DNA of 64,000 bases from Granulicella sp. L60. Its GTDB lineage: Bacteria > Acidobacteriota > Terriglobia > Terriglobales > Acidobacteriaceae. Of this stretch, positions 26,918-37,524 are shown in pieces. The notes under the pieces are model-generated. The model was given only the letters and a program-made list of their open reading frames with translations, did not search any database and had not been told where the DNA came from. The first letter of the stretch is position 1. Every line of letters begins with the position of its first letter. The translations under genes and the position numbers were made by a program. The stretch covers positions 528,798 through 592,797 of the forward strand of contig NZ_LMUR01000015.1 of NCBI RefSeq assembly GCF_009765825.1, given 5' to 3'.

Positions 26918-28633
26918 ATGGCAAGCGAATCGCAGTCTGCTGCCGTTATGACGGACGGCTTTCATTTGGTGGTCGATGCACTAAAGCTGAATGGCATCAA
27001 TACAATTTATGGTGTCGCTGGCATTCCAATCACGGATCTGGCGCGCCTGGCTCAGGCAGAAGGAATGCGATACATCGGCTTTCGGCATGAGCAGTCTGCA
27101 GGCAATGCCGCAGCGATATCTGGATACCTTACGCAAAAGCCGGGCATTTGCCTCACCGTTTCAGCACCGGGGTTCCTGAACGGCATGGTGGCGCTGGCGA
27201 ACGCTACTACCAACGGTTTCCCAATGATTCAGATCAGCGGATCGAGCAACCGTGCGATCGTCGATCTCCAGCAGGGCGATTACGAAGAGCTTGATCAGAT
27301 GAACGCAGCGAAACCTTACGCGAAGGCGGCCTTCCGCGTGAACCGACCTGAAGATATCGGCATCGGAATCGCACGAGCAATCCGTGCGGCCGTGTCAGGA
27401 CGGCCAGGTGGGGTTTATCTGGATCTGACGGCTGAAGCACTGAGTGCCGTCATCGATGCCGAAACCGGAAAACAATCTCTCGTACATGTGGTCGATCCGG
27501 CACCGCGAAGGATACCCGCTCCCGAAGCGGTCGAGAGAGCCTTAGATCTGCTCGCGACGGCAAAGAGGCCACTCATTATTCTTGGTAAAGGCGCAGCATA
27601 CGCGCAGGCTGATCAGGATATTCGCTCGTTGATTGAGACGACCGGCATCCCGTTTTTACCCATGTCGATGGCGAAAGGATTGCTGCCTGACGACCACCCG
27701 CAATCAGCCGCCGCCGCCCGTTCCCTCGTTCTTGCCCAAGCCGATGTAGTGATGCTCATCGGCGCGAGGCTCAACTGGCTGCTTGCACACGGCAAGGGTG
27801 CGCAATGGTCCCCTACGGCTCAGTTCATCCAGGTCGACATCGAGCCAACAGAGATGGATAGCAATCGCGCTATAGCCGCGCCCGTGGTGGGTGACATTGC
27901 ATCCGTCGTCTCGGCTTTCCTTGCATATGTTAAGCCAGGCGCCACTAAGGTGAGCACCGAATGGCTGACAGCGATTGCCGAACGCAGGAAACACAACACA
28001 GAGAAGATGGCAGTTCAACTCGCTGCCAATCCCAGCCCGATGAACTTCTCGAGCGCGCTCCGCGTCATCCGGGATGTGCTGGCCGATAAACCGGATATCT
28101 ACGTGGTTAACGAAGGCGCAAATACGCTCGACTTCGGACGCAATATCATCGATATGCGCAAACCCCGCATGAGGCTCGACTCCGGAACCTGGGGTGTCAT
28201 GGGGATTGGAATGGGTTATGCGATCGGCGCCGCAGTCGTGAGCCATCAACCTGTTGTGGCAATTGAAGGTGACAGCGCCTTCGGCTTCAGCGGTATGGAA
28301 CTTGAGACCATTTGCCGCTACGAACTTCCTGTGGTGATTGTCGTCTTCAACAATGGGGGTATTTACAAGGGGAATGGAGTAAACCCGACCGGAGGATCTG
28401 ATCCATCGCCTACGACGCTTATGCAGGGCGCACGTTATGAGAAGCTGATCGAAGCATTCGGTGGCGTTGGATATTCCGTGAGCGATCCTCAAGCTCTGAC
28501 TTTAGCCCTGAACGATTCTCTTGCTTCCGGGAAGCCGACGCTGATCGATTGCATCATCGATCCGAAGGCAGGGACCGAAAGTGGACATATCCAAAACCTA
28601 AACCCAAAGAACGCCCTGTCCTCCATGAAATGA
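26918..28633 (+). CDS. oxc: Oxalyl-CoA decarboxylase
   Basis: A 571-residue thiamine-diphosphate enzyme converting oxalyl-CoA to formyl-CoA and CO2. The N-terminal domain has [20 protein letters not shown] and the catalytic Glu region ([17 protein letters not shown]). The C-terminal ThDP-binding motif starts at [20 protein letters not shown] and ends [20 protein letters not shown] [13 protein letters not shown] is typical of Oxc. ATG at 26918 has AAGGAA upstream. A strong terminator follows, closing the frc-oxc unit. Confidence 0.96.
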   Translation: MASESQSAAVMTDGFHLVVDALKLNGINTIYGVAGIPITDLARLAQAEGMRYIGFRHEQSAGNAAAISGYLTQKPGICLTVSAPGFLNGMVALANATTNGFPMIQISGSSNRAIVDLQQGDYEELDQMNAAKPYAKAAFRVNRPEDIGIGIARAIRAAVSGRPGGVYLDLTAEALSAVIDAETGKQSLVHVVDPAPRRIPAPEAVERALDLLATAKRPLIILGKGAAYAQADQDIRSLIETTGIPFLPMSMAKGLLPDDHPQSAAAARSLVLAQADVVMLIGARLNWLLAHGKGAQWSPTAQFIQVDIEPTEMDSNRAIAAPVVGDIASVVSAFLAYVKPGATKVSTEWLTAIAERRKHNTEKMAVQLAANPSPMNFSSALRVIRDVLADKPDIYVVNEGANTLDFGRNIIDMRKPRMRLDSGTWGVMGIGMGYAIGAAVVSHQPVVAIEGDSAFGFSGMELETICRYELPVVIVVFNNGGIYKGNGVNPTGGSDPSPTTLMQGARYEKLIEAFGGVGYSVSDPQALTLALNDSLASGKPTLIDCIIDPKAGTESGHIQNLNPKNALSSMK

Positions 28634-28652
28634 TGGCAGGACCACAAATCAG

Positions 28653-28685
28653 CCGGCCTCGGATCTTCCGAGGCCGTTTATTTTA
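28653..28685 (+). terminator. Rho-independent terminator after oxc
   Basis: A 10-bp stem (CGGCCTCGGA / TCCGAGGCCG) with a three-base loop is followed by TTTATTTT. Confidence 0.85.
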
Positions 28686-28716
28686 ATACACGATTCTATA
28701 GGGGGTAAGCTTGCTT

Positions 28717-29007
28717 ATGGCTACAGTTACTGACAACACAACGCTTCATCGCTTCGAACTGATCGAGCAAGGTGAGACTGCTTTCCTTGATTACGCATAC
28801 GCAAAGGGCCAACTGGTTCTCGTTCACGCGGAGGTCCCACAGGTGCTCGAGGGTCACGGCGTTGGTGGCACTCTGGTACGGTCTGTGCTGACGGAGGCAC
28901 GCACCAGGGGTCTGCAGGTTGTTCCTCAGTGCTCATTTGTTGAGGAGTACATTCACCGTCATCCGGAGTTCGCCGATCTCGTCGCTGCATCTTCCGAACA
29001 ACTGTAA
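28717..29007 (+). CDS. Small GNAT-like acetyltransferase (NATD1/YidJ type)
   Basis: A 96-residue protein with the short GNAT variant pattern: FELIEQGETAFLDYAY, acetyl-CoA loop QVLEGHGVGGTLVRSVL and the closing CSFVEEYIHRHPEF. Proteins of this size resemble the NATD1/YidJ group; the substrate is unknown. The frame could start at a TTG at 28711, which is better spaced from the GGGGG site, rather than the ATG at 28717. It follows the oxc terminator, so it is probably independently transcribed. Confidence 0.88.
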   Translation: MATVTDNTTLHRFELIEQGETAFLDYAYAKGQLVLVHAEVPQVLEGHGVGGTLVRSVLTEARTRGLQVVPQCSFVEEYIHRHPEFADLVAASSEQL

Positions 29008-29076
29008 TCTGCCTCAACAGGCGGGCGAAGACAGCCTGAATTGTCGATCATGTCATCGATCTGCTCTTTCCAGAGG

Positions 29077-30444
29077 CTACTTCCGAGTGGCCTCTGGGTC
29101 ATGATCCAGCCTGAACCGGTATGTGAATGATATGTAGGAAAGGGTCAATGGTGCGCCGTGACCGTTTACTCTCATGAGTTCGCCTGGGGAGAAGTGCCCG
29201 ACACCCGCATTGACCACGAAGTATTGGTGATACACATATTTCAGTGAAGCATCGAAGTCCCGACCGATGTTATCGCTGGTAAATCCTCCTGTCGGAGGCT
29301 TCACAAATTCCGATCCGCTACCGTTGTAGACTCCATCCTTCATCGTCGCCACACGCAACAGCTCTTCTTGAATCAAAAGCGTGAGATGAGGTATCGGCGT
29401 TAGGCTGAGGTTTACGCGGGTCTGCCGAATATTCTGCCAACCAAAGAGATCGACGAGTCCGAAAGCATTGTGCGAACTTGGATACTGTTGGTCAAAGGTG
29501 CTGATCCGTTGCGGGTTCTTGTGGGTATTTCCCGTCGCATAGTCGTATTCACCCTGGACACGAGGTGTCCAAGGAAGGCGAGCCGATGTATACGCGGCTT
29601 TGGCATATCCAGCACCGGCGTGAATCGAGTCGTTTGAATAGCTGCCGCGTTGCAACACGCCCTCGACGCTATAGTCAAAACCGCCCGGCATATTGTCGCT
29701 CACGCGTAGCCCCGGGGTTGTCTCCGTTTCCGTGCCATAGCTTCCTTGCTGGCTCAGGACGCGCGGCATGGCCTTCACGAGGACGTATGGTTCAAAGGTT
29801 GTGTGTGGAATCCAGGAATTGATCGAAGCATAGGCTCCGTGAAAGTTGAGGCCGCCGGAGTGCATATCAAGGGCGGTGGGATAGATGTTCACCACAGATG
29901 CGCTAAACAGATCGATTCTGTTTTTTTCTCCGATGCGAGCGTCAAAGCCATCAAATGTGCGACTAACGTTTGTCCAGTCGCTGATCCCCACTAATCGCTC
30001 GTCGCCGAACTTCAATTCTTGCCTGCCCGCAAACACTGAGACATGTTTGATGTGAAAGTCCAGATACGCCTGGCGGAAGTCGAACGTGTCGCGCATATTT
30101 GCGGCGGTGTACTGAAGAGGCAGTCCCAACGCATGAGCGTCGTGAAACTGGAGGTACGCTGCCAGCCACCTGGTCGGCCGCACCTTGATTCCACCATGCA
30201 CTCTCGTCAGGTCATACGCCTGGGCATTTCCTGAGCTGTAGTCAATCGCGGTTTGACCTTCCCCACGTGTACGAAGATCCATATCCAGAGTCATCCATGA
30301 AGGAACGTCAGGTGACTGCAAAGACTGAATATTGCCTACAGGTTGCGGATAGTCTAGATACTGTGCCGAGGCTTTCGGGACCGCAACCGCAAGCAATGAT
30401 GCTGATACCAGGAATAGCAGAGGTTTTGAAGACTTGAAGTGCAT
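29077..30444 (-). CDS. Outer-membrane beta-barrel, alginate-export-like
   Basis: A 455-residue exported protein: signal peptide (PLLFLVSASLLAVAVPKASA), then alternating strands typical of a large outer-membrane barrel. It has FRQAYLDFHIKHVSVFAGRQELKFGDERLVG, a segment diagnostic of the alginate-export (AlgE-like, PF13372) family, and a final aromatic strand (LSYISFTYRFRLDH). Members of this family act as porins for organic acids or anionic sugars, so a link to oxalate uptake is conceivable but not shown. The ATG at 30444 is chosen for the signal peptide. Confidence 0.85.
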   Translation of the reverse strand: MHFKSSKPLLFLVSASLLAVAVPKASAQYLDYPQPVGNIQSLQSPDVPSWMTLDMDLRTRGEGQTAIDYSSGNAQAYDLTRVHGGIKVRPTRWLAAYLQFHDAHALGLPLQYTAANMRDTFDFRQAYLDFHIKHVSVFAGRQELKFGDERLVGISDWTNVSRTFDGFDARIGEKNRIDLFSASVVNIYPTALDMHSGGLNFHGAYASINSWIPHTTFEPYVLVKAMPRVLSQQGSYGTETETTPGLRVSDNMPGGFDYSVEGVLQRGSYSNDSIHAGAGYAKAAYTSARLPWTPRVQGEYDYATGNTHKNPQRISTFDQQYPSSHNAFGLVDLFGWQNIRQTRVNLSLTPIPHLTLLIQEELLRVATMKDGVYNGSGSEFVKPPTGGFTSDNIGRDFDASLKYVYHQYFVVNAGVGHFSPGELMRVNGHGAPLTLSYISFTYRFRLDHDPEATRK

Positions 30445-30592
30445 TGATTCGCTTCTTTCGGTGTCGTACATATGAGGAGGTCGGGAGATATAACTGCGAG
30501 CTAAGGGGACATCGACCGATCATGACTGAACGTCGCCTTTTCTAATGACTTCTGCCCGCGATTTGAGAGTACGGCCAGTTGCAACGATCTCC

Positions 30593-30608
30593 TGTGATGC
30601 AGGTCACA
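30593..30608. promoter_or_regulatory. Putative Crp/Fnr operator, DUF1275 gene
   Basis: TGTGATGCAGGTCACA is an exact TGTGA-N6-TCACA site centred about 73 bp upstream of the DUF1275 start and in the divergent gap to the porin gene. Confidence 0.65.
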
Positions 30609-30673
30609 CGAGATCCCGGGAAAGCTTCATACACTACGACTAACCATCGCGTTAGGAGTAGCTAGTTGTTCGT

Positions 30674-31408
30674 GTGAAGCCTATGAGATCAGTTGTAACG
30701 ACAGTCGCACCTCAGATATCAAAGCTTCCATCCCTGGCTCGTTCTGTTCAGCGTGTCGTTGCGCTGGCGGGAATCGCAGGTTATGTGGAGGTCATCGGTT
30801 TCTCCGATGTTGGCGGGATCTATCCAGCCATCATGACAGGCAATACCGTTCAGCTAGGCCTGACGGTGGTTCGCGCGCAGTGGGCCCGATGCGGTCTTCT
30901 GGCCTTTGCCGTGGGCCTTTTCTTTCTAGGCGGAATTATCTCGAGTCTCATTCGCAGACACCTGCGGCGCCCTCCCGTGGAACTGATGCTGATGGCCGCG
31001 GTTCTTGTAATCGCCGGTGTAATTCGGCTCCATGTCTCCTGGCGCATCCCTGTCGAGCTGCCCTTACTGGCGCTAGCACTAGCCATGCAGGGCGAGACGA
31101 TCGCCAGGTTCGGAGGCGTTTCGCTGCAAACGATCGTGGTGACAAACAACATGGTGAAATTTTCGGACGCACTGGTAGGACGCTACCTGTCTGGGCAGTC
31201 CGCTCCGAAGTCCGACGAAAAACGACCCGACCTCAAAGAGGTCGTGCTTCCAGGACTTGCATGGCTCAGCTATAGCGTAGGAGCAGGTGCGGGCGCGATG
31301 GCGTCCGCTTGGATGCGGCTGCCGCTCATTGTTCCTGCTGTCATCCTTGTATTCCTGGCAGGCGATTTATTGCGGGCAAATAGCGTGGGCAGTGAGAGCG
31401 CAGGATGA
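30674..31408 (+). CDS. DUF1275 (YoaK-like) membrane protein
   Basis: A 244-residue protein with about six hydrophobic helices. VVALAGIAGYVEVIGFSDVGGIYPAIMTGNTVQLGL is the family signature region (the Gly-x-x-Asp/Ser-x4-G-x-y-x-MTGN element), and MQGETIARFGGVSLQTIVVTNNMVKFSDAL is the second conserved block. Function is unknown, presumed transport. Start is GTG at 30674, or the ATG at 30683. A second DUF1275 gene lies at 40.3 kb. Confidence 0.9.
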   Translation: MKPMRSVVTTVAPQISKLPSLARSVQRVVALAGIAGYVEVIGFSDVGGIYPAIMTGNTVQLGLTVVRAQWARCGLLAFAVGLFFLGGIISSLIRRHLRRPPVELMLMAAVLVIAGVIRLHVSWRIPVELPLLALALAMQGETIARFGGVSLQTIVVTNNMVKFSDALVGRYLSGQSAPKSDEKRPDLKEVVLPGLAWLSYSVGAGAGAMASAWMRLPLIVPAVILVFLAGDLLRANSVGSESAG

Positions 31409-31516
31409 CACGATCCAACACGCTATGGGTCAGCCGGCTAAATCGGAATCCTTCCTGACACTGAATGCTGAAGCCGTTCCGGTATGCTCCCCTATCAAAA
31501 GCTACTTGTGTTTTCC

Positions 31517-31538
31517 GCTCCTTCACGTGTGAAGGAGC
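31517..31538. terminator. Hairpin between convergent genes
   Basis: A perfect 10-bp inverted repeat (GCTCCTTCAC / GTGAAGGAGC) with a two-base loop lies between the convergent DUF1275 and P-type ATPase genes. There is no clear T-run on the plus strand, so a bidirectional terminator role is only likely. Confidence 0.5.
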
Positions 31539-31554
31539 TCAAAAACAAAAGCTC

Positions 31555-33915
31555 TCAAGAGATGTTCAAACGAGCAAAGATAGGAATTTTGATGCTGGAG
31601 AGAATCAGCCAGAAGATCATTGCGGCGCCGAGTTCGCAGGCGATAACCGATATAGGTAAGGCTGTCATTACAACCCCTCGAACGGCCAAGGTGGAGATGA
31701 TAAGTACGTCAAGTATGGACGAACCCATCAGCCAGAAGGTGGGACGCAAGCCCCAGAAGTGACGGCGCTCCCGTATGGCATAGGTTACGGCCTGACTGCC
31801 AAAGACGATGGCGACAATGGATAGGGTTCTTAGTGCGTCGAGGTCTAACCGCAATTTGAATTTACCGATAGTTAGAATGATCGTATAGAACACTAGGGCG
31901 CAGGTTCCGAGGATGACTCCGGCGATGGTGATCTTGCTGATCTGCCATGAATTTGGCGCTTCCGAAGGTCTTACCCTGTCTGTCGTGAGCGACATCGCGA
32001 GGAAGTCTCCGGTGATCATCAGGATAACCATTAGGGTAGGAGTCAATACAGCATGGCCAGTCATGAGCAGTCCGATTGCGAGCAAGAGGATCTGCGAAAT
32101 CTTCCCGGTCGTCGATCTGAGCGTATAGCTAAGGATTCGCTGGAACGTGATCCTCCCCTCTTTTACGGCTGCGACTATACCGCCTAATCCGGGCTCGGTG
32201 AGGACGACGCCGGCGGCCGATTTTGCAACATCGGTCGCGGTCGACACAGCGATACCTATCTGGGCCTGACGAAGTGCGGGAGCGTCGTTGGCGCCGTCCC
32301 CGCACATCCCAACGGTATGGCCGTTCTTTTGGAAGGCCTTGACCAGATCGTATTTCCCTTCGGGGAGGACGCTGGCAAAGACCGAAAAATCCTGAGGCTT
32401 CACATTGGATGGCATCGAGCCTTGAGGACAAGTAGCCCCTTGGAGACCCACTGCACGGGCTACGATTGCCGCGGTCGCAGGCGCATCCCCGGTCACCATT
32501 ACCGTGCGGACTCCTAGAGTCTTGAGTTCTGAGATCAACGAGGATGAATCCTCGCGCGGCGGATCGCTCAAGGCAATAAAGCCTATAAGCTGCAGAGACG
32601 ACGGCGCTCCGGCCGCTACTGCCAGAACTCGGAAACCCTGCTTTTCAAGGTCATTTGCCATCCCTTCAGCCGCAGGAGATTGAGCCGCCAGGGTGCTCAC
32701 CGCTGTAAAGGCTCCTTTGACGATCCGCTGCACATCTCCCTTTGCACCCGTCGCTGTCGCCTCGGACGTCTTTCGAGCTGGATCGAATGGCAAAAAGGTG
32801 TTCCGCTTTGGCAGATCCGACGCGGGTTTGTGCGCGGACGCACCCCGGATTGCATCGTCGACTGAATCCTGACCGCCATCGGAGCTCGCGAGAGCGGCCA
32901 TGCCGAGAACATGGGACTCATCGAAGCCGGGCATGGGCATCACATTGGTGACGGAAAGCTCATTTCGCGTGAGGGTCCCCGTCTTGTCCGAACACAGGAC
33001 ATCGATTGTTGCAGCTTCATCGACGGCGGAGAGTCTCGTGGGGAGAACGCCGACTTTCGCCAGGGTTCGTGCGCCGAGCGCCGTCGCAAGAGTAAAGGTC
33101 GCTGGCAACGCTACGGGTATCGCAGCGAGAACTGCGGTGAGCAGGAGGGGAATGATCTCGCTCCACGATAGGGAATGATGAAAGGCATAGGCTCCCATGA
33201 GGAGGATGACGACGCCGTTGAAGATAGCGAGATTTCTTACAATTCGCAAGACTGCCTTTTGTTGGGAGCTGACGACATGAGCCGTCTGAACTAGCTCCGC
33301 TGTGCGGCCGAACTTCGTTCGGCCTCCGGTGGCAGTCACCTGGGCCGTGGCCTCACCTCTCCGCACGAGGGCGCCTGCGAAGGTGGCGACTCCCGCCCCG
33401 GCCTCAGTCGGCAGAGATTCGCCCGTAAGCATGGACTGATCGAGTAATACTGATCCATCAAGCAGACGCACATCCGCTGCGACTACGCCACCAAGCGAAA
33501 GCTTAAGCAGATCGCCGCATACGAGTTCAGTGGCCGGTATGGTCTTCCAGGCGCCATCGCGTCGGACAGAGGCATTCAGGGCGAGACGAGACTTCAGCGC
33601 GGTGAGAGTCGCCTGTGCGCGGCCTTCCTGAAAATAAGCCAGTGCCGCATTGAACACCAAAAGTCCCCCGATGACTGATGCCTCGACATGCTTATGGAGT
33701 ACAACCTGCAGTACGATGGACGCTTCAAGCAACCATGGCACGGGAGCCCAGAACTTGGCGAGTGCATTGCGAAACGGATGGACTGACGTATCCGGCATTG
33801 CATTTGGGCCATCCTTACGAAGGCATTCTGCCGCCGCATCACTCGTGAGGCCCGCGGGTGCTGTTGTATTAGTCGCTGGCAGGTTTGGAAGGGGGATCGT
33901 AGCTACGGCTGTCAT
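31555..33915 (-). CDS. P3A-type P-type ATPase (probable proton pump)
   Basis: A 786-residue pump. The phosphorylation site is DKTGTLTRNELSV, the actuator loop LDQSMLTGESLPTE, the hinge MCGDGANDAPALRQAQIGIAV, and membrane helices flank each cytoplasmic part. The N-terminal pattern (PVPWLLEASIVLQVVL, GGLLVFNAALAYFQEGRA) is that of the plasma-membrane proton ATPase group rather than a heavy-metal pump: there is no CPC motif in the membrane helix. The frame extends upstream, but the ATG at 33915 (MTAVATIPLPNL) fits. It neighbours a universal stress protein and phosphoketolase in the same direction. Confidence 0.9.
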   Translation of the reverse strand: MTAVATIPLPNLPATNTTAPAGLTSDAAAECLRKDGPNAMPDTSVHPFRNALAKFWAPVPWLLEASIVLQVVLHKHVEASVIGGLLVFNAALAYFQEGRAQATLTALKSRLALNASVRRDGAWKTIPATELVCGDLLKLSLGGVVAADVRLLDGSVLLDQSMLTGESLPTEAGAGVATFAGALVRRGEATAQVTATGGRTKFGRTAELVQTAHVVSSQQKAVLRIVRNLAIFNGVVILLMGAYAFHHSLSWSEIIPLLLTAVLAAIPVALPATFTLATALGARTLAKVGVLPTRLSAVDEAATIDVLCSDKTGTLTRNELSVTNVMPMPGFDESHVLGMAALASSDGGQDSVDDAIRGASAHKPASDLPKRNTFLPFDPARKTSEATATGAKGDVQRIVKGAFTAVSTLAAQSPAAEGMANDLEKQGFRVLAVAAGAPSSLQLIGFIALSDPPREDSSSLISELKTLGVRTVMVTGDAPATAAIVARAVGLQGATCPQGSMPSNVKPQDFSVFASVLPEGKYDLVKAFQKNGHTVGMCGDGANDAPALRQAQIGIAVSTATDVAKSAAGVVLTEPGLGGIVAAVKEGRITFQRILSYTLRSTTGKISQILLLAIGLLMTGHAVLTPTLMVILMITGDFLAMSLTTDRVRPSEAPNSWQISKITIAGVILGTCALVFYTIILTIGKFKLRLDLDALRTLSIVAIVFGSQAVTYAIRERRHFWGLRPTFWLMGSSILDVLIISTLAVRGVVMTALPISVIACELGAAMIFWLILSSIKIPIFARLNIS

Positions 33916-34111
33916 TGTTTGTCCTGACTTTCCGCTCGACGCAAATCTCGAAGCAACTGAGGACGGGGGCGAGTCTTGGGTCTTTTCCCTGGTGCGGCAC
34001 AGTCCCAAGGCAATACATATAGTGATCGAACTTTGGAAGCTGAAGTGTAACGCCAGTAAAATGCATCCGAAAAAGACGAATTTGGGATCCCGCCAAACAG
34101 GAAGTGAAGGA

Positions 34112-34594
34112 CTACGGCTGCTGCGCAGCCGTTTCGAAAGAACGAAGCAAGAGAAGAGGACACTGCACCAGTTTGACCACCTTCTCAGCGATCGAACCAA
34201 AGATCATCGGTTTCCATCCCGACATTCCGTGAGTAGAGATCACGACCATATCGATCTGTTCGCGATCGATCACCATCATGATGTTACCGGCTATATCATT
34301 TCCGATCTCTACATTTGAGCTTGCCCTGAGACCTTTCGAAGCAAGAGCCTTGACACATGACTCCAATTGTTCTTCGGCGCGCTCCTTCATCTCCTGTAGG
34401 ATCGCCTCCTCCTGAAAGAGTTCCGCCCCTGTAACCGGTGGAAGCATGGGAACGACGTTGAGCAGATACAGCTCAGCAAGAAAGCGTTGAGCAAGCGCGG
34501 TCGCTGATTCCAGCGCGAAATGGGAAGATGGGCTGAAATCTATGGGGAGAAGGATCTTCTTGGGATGAAAATGGGTGTGGGGCGCCTGCGACAT
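34112..34594 (-). CDS. Universal stress protein (single domain)
   Basis: A 160-residue UspA-fold protein: ILLPIDFSPSSHFALESA, then the nucleotide-binding VVISTHGMSGWKPMIFGSIAEKVV (G-x2-G-x8-GS) and CPLLLLR. The His/Pro N terminus is short. An ATP-binding stress role is expected. GAGGAG precedes the ATG. It lies between phosphoketolase and the P-type ATPase, all on the minus strand. Confidence 0.92.
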   Translation of the reverse strand: MSQAPHTHFHPKKILLPIDFSPSSHFALESATALAQRFLAELYLLNVVPMLPPVTGAELFQEEAILQEMKERAEEQLESCVKALASKGLRASSNVEIGNDIAGNIMMVIDREQIDMVVISTHGMSGWKPMIFGSIAEKVVKLVQCPLLLLRSFETAAQQP

Positions 34595-34734
34595 GAGAAT
34601 CTCCTCGTCGAACGGTGGATGATGGCTTAGGTGCGGTTGTTGGGCAGGGCCGCGTGCAACAACTCGCTGGCCAGTCAGGGCTTTGAATCACCCTGTTCTT
34701 GTCAACAATCAGAACTTTGAACTGAACTGCAACC

Positions 34735-37173
34735 TCAGGATTGAGAGACAGTAGATGGCCACTTCCACTCTCGTATCTCTTGGCGATCGATCCCATTCTC
34801 ATGCGCGTAGTTCACGCTGTCGATGATCTGGTCCTTCAGCCACTCTTTGGTATGGGCTGCAGCAGCTTCCAGGGTGGGTACACGGTCGATCACATCGATC
34901 GCCAGATTGAAGCGGTCCACTTGATTGAGGATGGCCAATTCCAGAGGCGTGTTGATGTTGCCCTTCTCCTTGTATCCACGCACATGGAAGTTGGCATGAT
35001 TCGTTCGCCGGTAGGTAAGTTTATGGATCAACGACGCGTATGCGTGAAAGTTAAGGATCACCGGTTTGTTCTTCGTGAAGAGACTGTCGAACTCGCGGTC
35101 GGAAAGTCCATGAGGATGTTCTGATTCAGGCATCAGTCGAAATAGATCAACCACGTTGATGAAGCGGATCTTCAGATTGGGGCATCGTTCCCTAAGGATG
35201 GCAACGGCTGCAAGCGATTCTGACGTAGGGATGTCGCCGGCGCACGCCATGACGACATCTGGTTCTTGCCCTTCGTCATTGCTGGCAAAATCCCAAATCC
35301 CTATTCCTTTCGTGCAGTGTTTGACTGCCGCGTCCATATCGAGATATTGCAGATGTAGAGCCTTGTCCGCGACGATCACATTAATGTAGTTCGTGCTGCG
35401 CAGGCAATGGTCCGCAACGCTCAACAAGCAGTTTGCGTCCGGCGGGAGATAGATTCGCGTAACTTCCGGACTCTTGTTTGTCACCAGATCGAGGAAGCCG
35501 GGATCCTGGTGAGTAAAGCCATTGTGATCCTGCCTCCAAACCAGTGACGTAATCAAGAGGTTGATCGAAGAGATGGGGGTTCTCCATCGCAGCTCAAGCT
35601 TGCTCTTTTCCAGCCACTTCGCGTGCTGATTGAACATCGAGTCGATGATGTGGACGAAAGCTTCGTAGGTTGAGAAAAAACCATGCCGTCCTGTGAGCAC
35701 ATAACCCTCAAACCAACCCTCGAGAGTATGTTCGCTCAACATCTCCATGACCCGTCCGTCGGCCGAAAGGAAGCCGCCGTCGGCGTCTTCCGGCTTTCTA
35801 CTTGCCATCCAGGTCTTCCCGCTTGCCTCGTAGATCACATCGAGCTTGTTGGACGCCGTCTCGTCCGGTCCAAATACGCGGAAGCTGGTCATGTTCTTCC
35901 GCATGACATCACGAAGGAAGTGGGCAAGTGTATCGGTCGAGGAAACCTCTTTCTGGCCCGGACCGTTGACCTGCAGCGCATATTGGTGGAAATCTGGCAG
36001 ATCGAGGGGCTTCCTGAGAATCCCTCCATTTGCGTGGTGGTTGGCCGTGATGCGACTCGTGCCTTTGGGAGCCATCTCTTGTAACTCCGCGATCAACCTG
36101 CCCGACTCGTCGAATAGTTCGTCGGGCTTGTAACTCCGCATCCAGGTCTCAACCATTGCAAGGTGGGCAGGGTTGGTCACAGGATCGAGAATCGGCATCT
36201 GGTGAGCACGCCAGGAACCCTCGAGCTTATGCCCATCGATCTCTTTCGGGCACGTCCATCCTTTTGGAGTGCGAAGAATGATCATCGGCCAGCGAGGGCG
36301 ATCCGGAATCGTACCCGACGGCGCGTTGCGCGCCTTCTCCTGAATCGCGCGAATCTCTTTTACGCAACCCTCAATCACTCGCGCCATGAGTTGATGCATG
36401 GTCTCCGGATCATGACCTTCCACCACATATGGAGTCCATCCGTATCCCTTGAACAGCCACTCCAGCTCTTCGGACGAAATTCTCGCCAGGATCGTGGGGT
36501 TGGCGATCTTGTATCCGTTCAGGTGCAGGATCGGGAGGACGGCTCCGTCCCGAACCGGATTCAGAAACTTGTTCGAGTGCCAAGAGGTTGCCAGAGGCCC
36601 GGTCTCAGCTTCCCCGTCCCCTACAACGACAGTCACGATCAAATCGGGATTGTCGAAGGCGGCGCCAAAGCCATGGGAGATGCTGTAGCCCAACTCGCCG
36701 CCCTCATGGATGGAGCCAGGTGTCTCCGGGGTACAGTGGCTGCCGATGCCGCCCGGGAACGAAAACTGTTTGAAGAACTTCTGCATGCCAGTGGCGTCTT
36801 CACTCATCTCTGGATAAATCTCTGAATAAACGCCTTCCAGATAGCTATTGGAAAGAGTCGCGGGCGCTCCATGGCCTGGTCCCGCGAGATAGATGAGGTT
36901 CAGATCGTACTTCTTAATCAGGCGGTTGAGATGCACCCATGCAAACGTCTGACCCGGATCGGAGCCCCAGTGCCCGAGGAGTCGATTCTTGATGTGTTCG
37001 GGGTTGAGCGGCTCTCTTAGAAGCGGGTTGGCCCGCAGGTAGAGCATTCCGACGCAGAGGTAATTGCAGGCCCGCCAGTAAGCGTCGATCTTACGCAGTT
37101 CATCAGGAGTCAAAGATTGATCGAGGGGATGCGTTTCGTTGGTTTCAAGGTCGGGCGACAGGACGCTGCTCAT
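34735..37173 (-). CDS. xfp: Phosphoketolase (xylulose-5-P/fructose-6-P)
   Basis: An 812-residue thiamine-diphosphate enzyme cleaving xylulose-5-P or fructose-6-P to acetyl phosphate. Signature segments are [48 protein letters not shown], the ThDP motif [20 protein letters not shown] (Gly-Asp-Gly...Asn), and [19 protein letters not shown]. Length is about 20 residues above the typical size. It starts 14 residues into the divergent gap with a GAGG site. The acetyl phosphate it makes could yield ATP anaerobically. Confidence 0.95.
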   Translation of the reverse strand: MSSVLSPDLETNETHPLDQSLTPDELRKIDAYWRACNYLCVGMLYLRANPLLREPLNPEHIKNRLLGHWGSDPGQTFAWVHLNRLIKKYDLNLIYLAGPGHGAPATLSNSYLEGVYSEIYPEMSEDATGMQKFFKQFSFPGGIGSHCTPETPGSIHEGGELGYSISHGFGAAFDNPDLIVTVVVGDGEAETGPLATSWHSNKFLNPVRDGAVLPILHLNGYKIANPTILARISSEELEWLFKGYGWTPYVVEGHDPETMHQLMARVIEGCVKEIRAIQEKARNAPSGTIPDRPRWPMIILRTPKGWTCPKEIDGHKLEGSWRAHQMPILDPVTNPAHLAMVETWMRSYKPDELFDESGRLIAELQEMAPKGTSRITANHHANGGILRKPLDLPDFHQYALQVNGPGQKEVSSTDTLAHFLRDVMRKNMTSFRVFGPDETASNKLDVIYEASGKTWMASRKPEDADGGFLSADGRVMEMLSEHTLEGWFEGYVLTGRHGFFSTYEAFVHIIDSMFNQHAKWLEKSKLELRWRTPISSINLLITSLVWRQDHNGFTHQDPGFLDLVTNKSPEVTRIYLPPDANCLLSVADHCLRSTNYINVIVADKALHLQYLDMDAAVKHCTKGIGIWDFASNDEGQEPDVVMACAGDIPTSESLAAVAILRERCPNLKIRFINVVDLFRLMPESEHPHGLSDREFDSLFTKNKPVILNFHAYASLIHKLTYRRTNHANFHVRGYKEKGNINTPLELAILNQVDRFNLAIDVIDRVPTLEAAAAHTKEWLKDQIIDSVNYAHENGIDRQEIREWKWPSTVSQS

Positions 37174-37524
37174 GAAATTGCCTCATGCATGATCTGTGGA
37201 AGCTGTTATGGGGCGAAAGTGTTTTCTTTGCCGAGCAATATCGTCCGGCGAACAACGGATCGGCAATCCAGGTTCTTCACATGATGCATTCTGTGTCCGG
37301 GAGATCTGAATACATCTTCATGATCGCCCGGTCTTCCATCAGAATCTGTGACGGCCGTCACAAGAGATCAGGCAGGAGGGGTTGGCCTTCTTTCCCATTG
37401 GCAGGAAGCCTGAAGAGATCAACTTCGGTGATGGGTGTCACAGTCTTCAGTGCAGGAAACTCGTACATTCGGCTCGAGAGCGATCTCTTGGCTATTCGCG
37501 ATACATGATTTCGTAGGAGAAAGA
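37174..37524. promoter_or_regulatory. Divergent promoter region, phosphoketolase and tandem USP
   Basis: A 351-bp gap between divergent starts with a 16-bp Crp/Fnr-like palindrome at its centre (37347-37362), about 170-185 bp from each start codon. The position suits joint control of both transcription units. Confidence 0.6.
37347..37362. promoter_or_regulatory. Putative Crp/Fnr operator, xfp/USP
   Basis: TGTGACGGCCGTCACA is a perfect 16-bp palindrome with CRP half-sites TGTGA and TCACA. Its core is shared with 25335 and 39580. Confidence 0.72.

Noticed and set aside
27704..28492. 262-codon minus-strand open frame
   Set aside because: It is antisense to oxalyl-CoA decarboxylase. The plus strand is strongly conserved, and this frame looks like a shadow.
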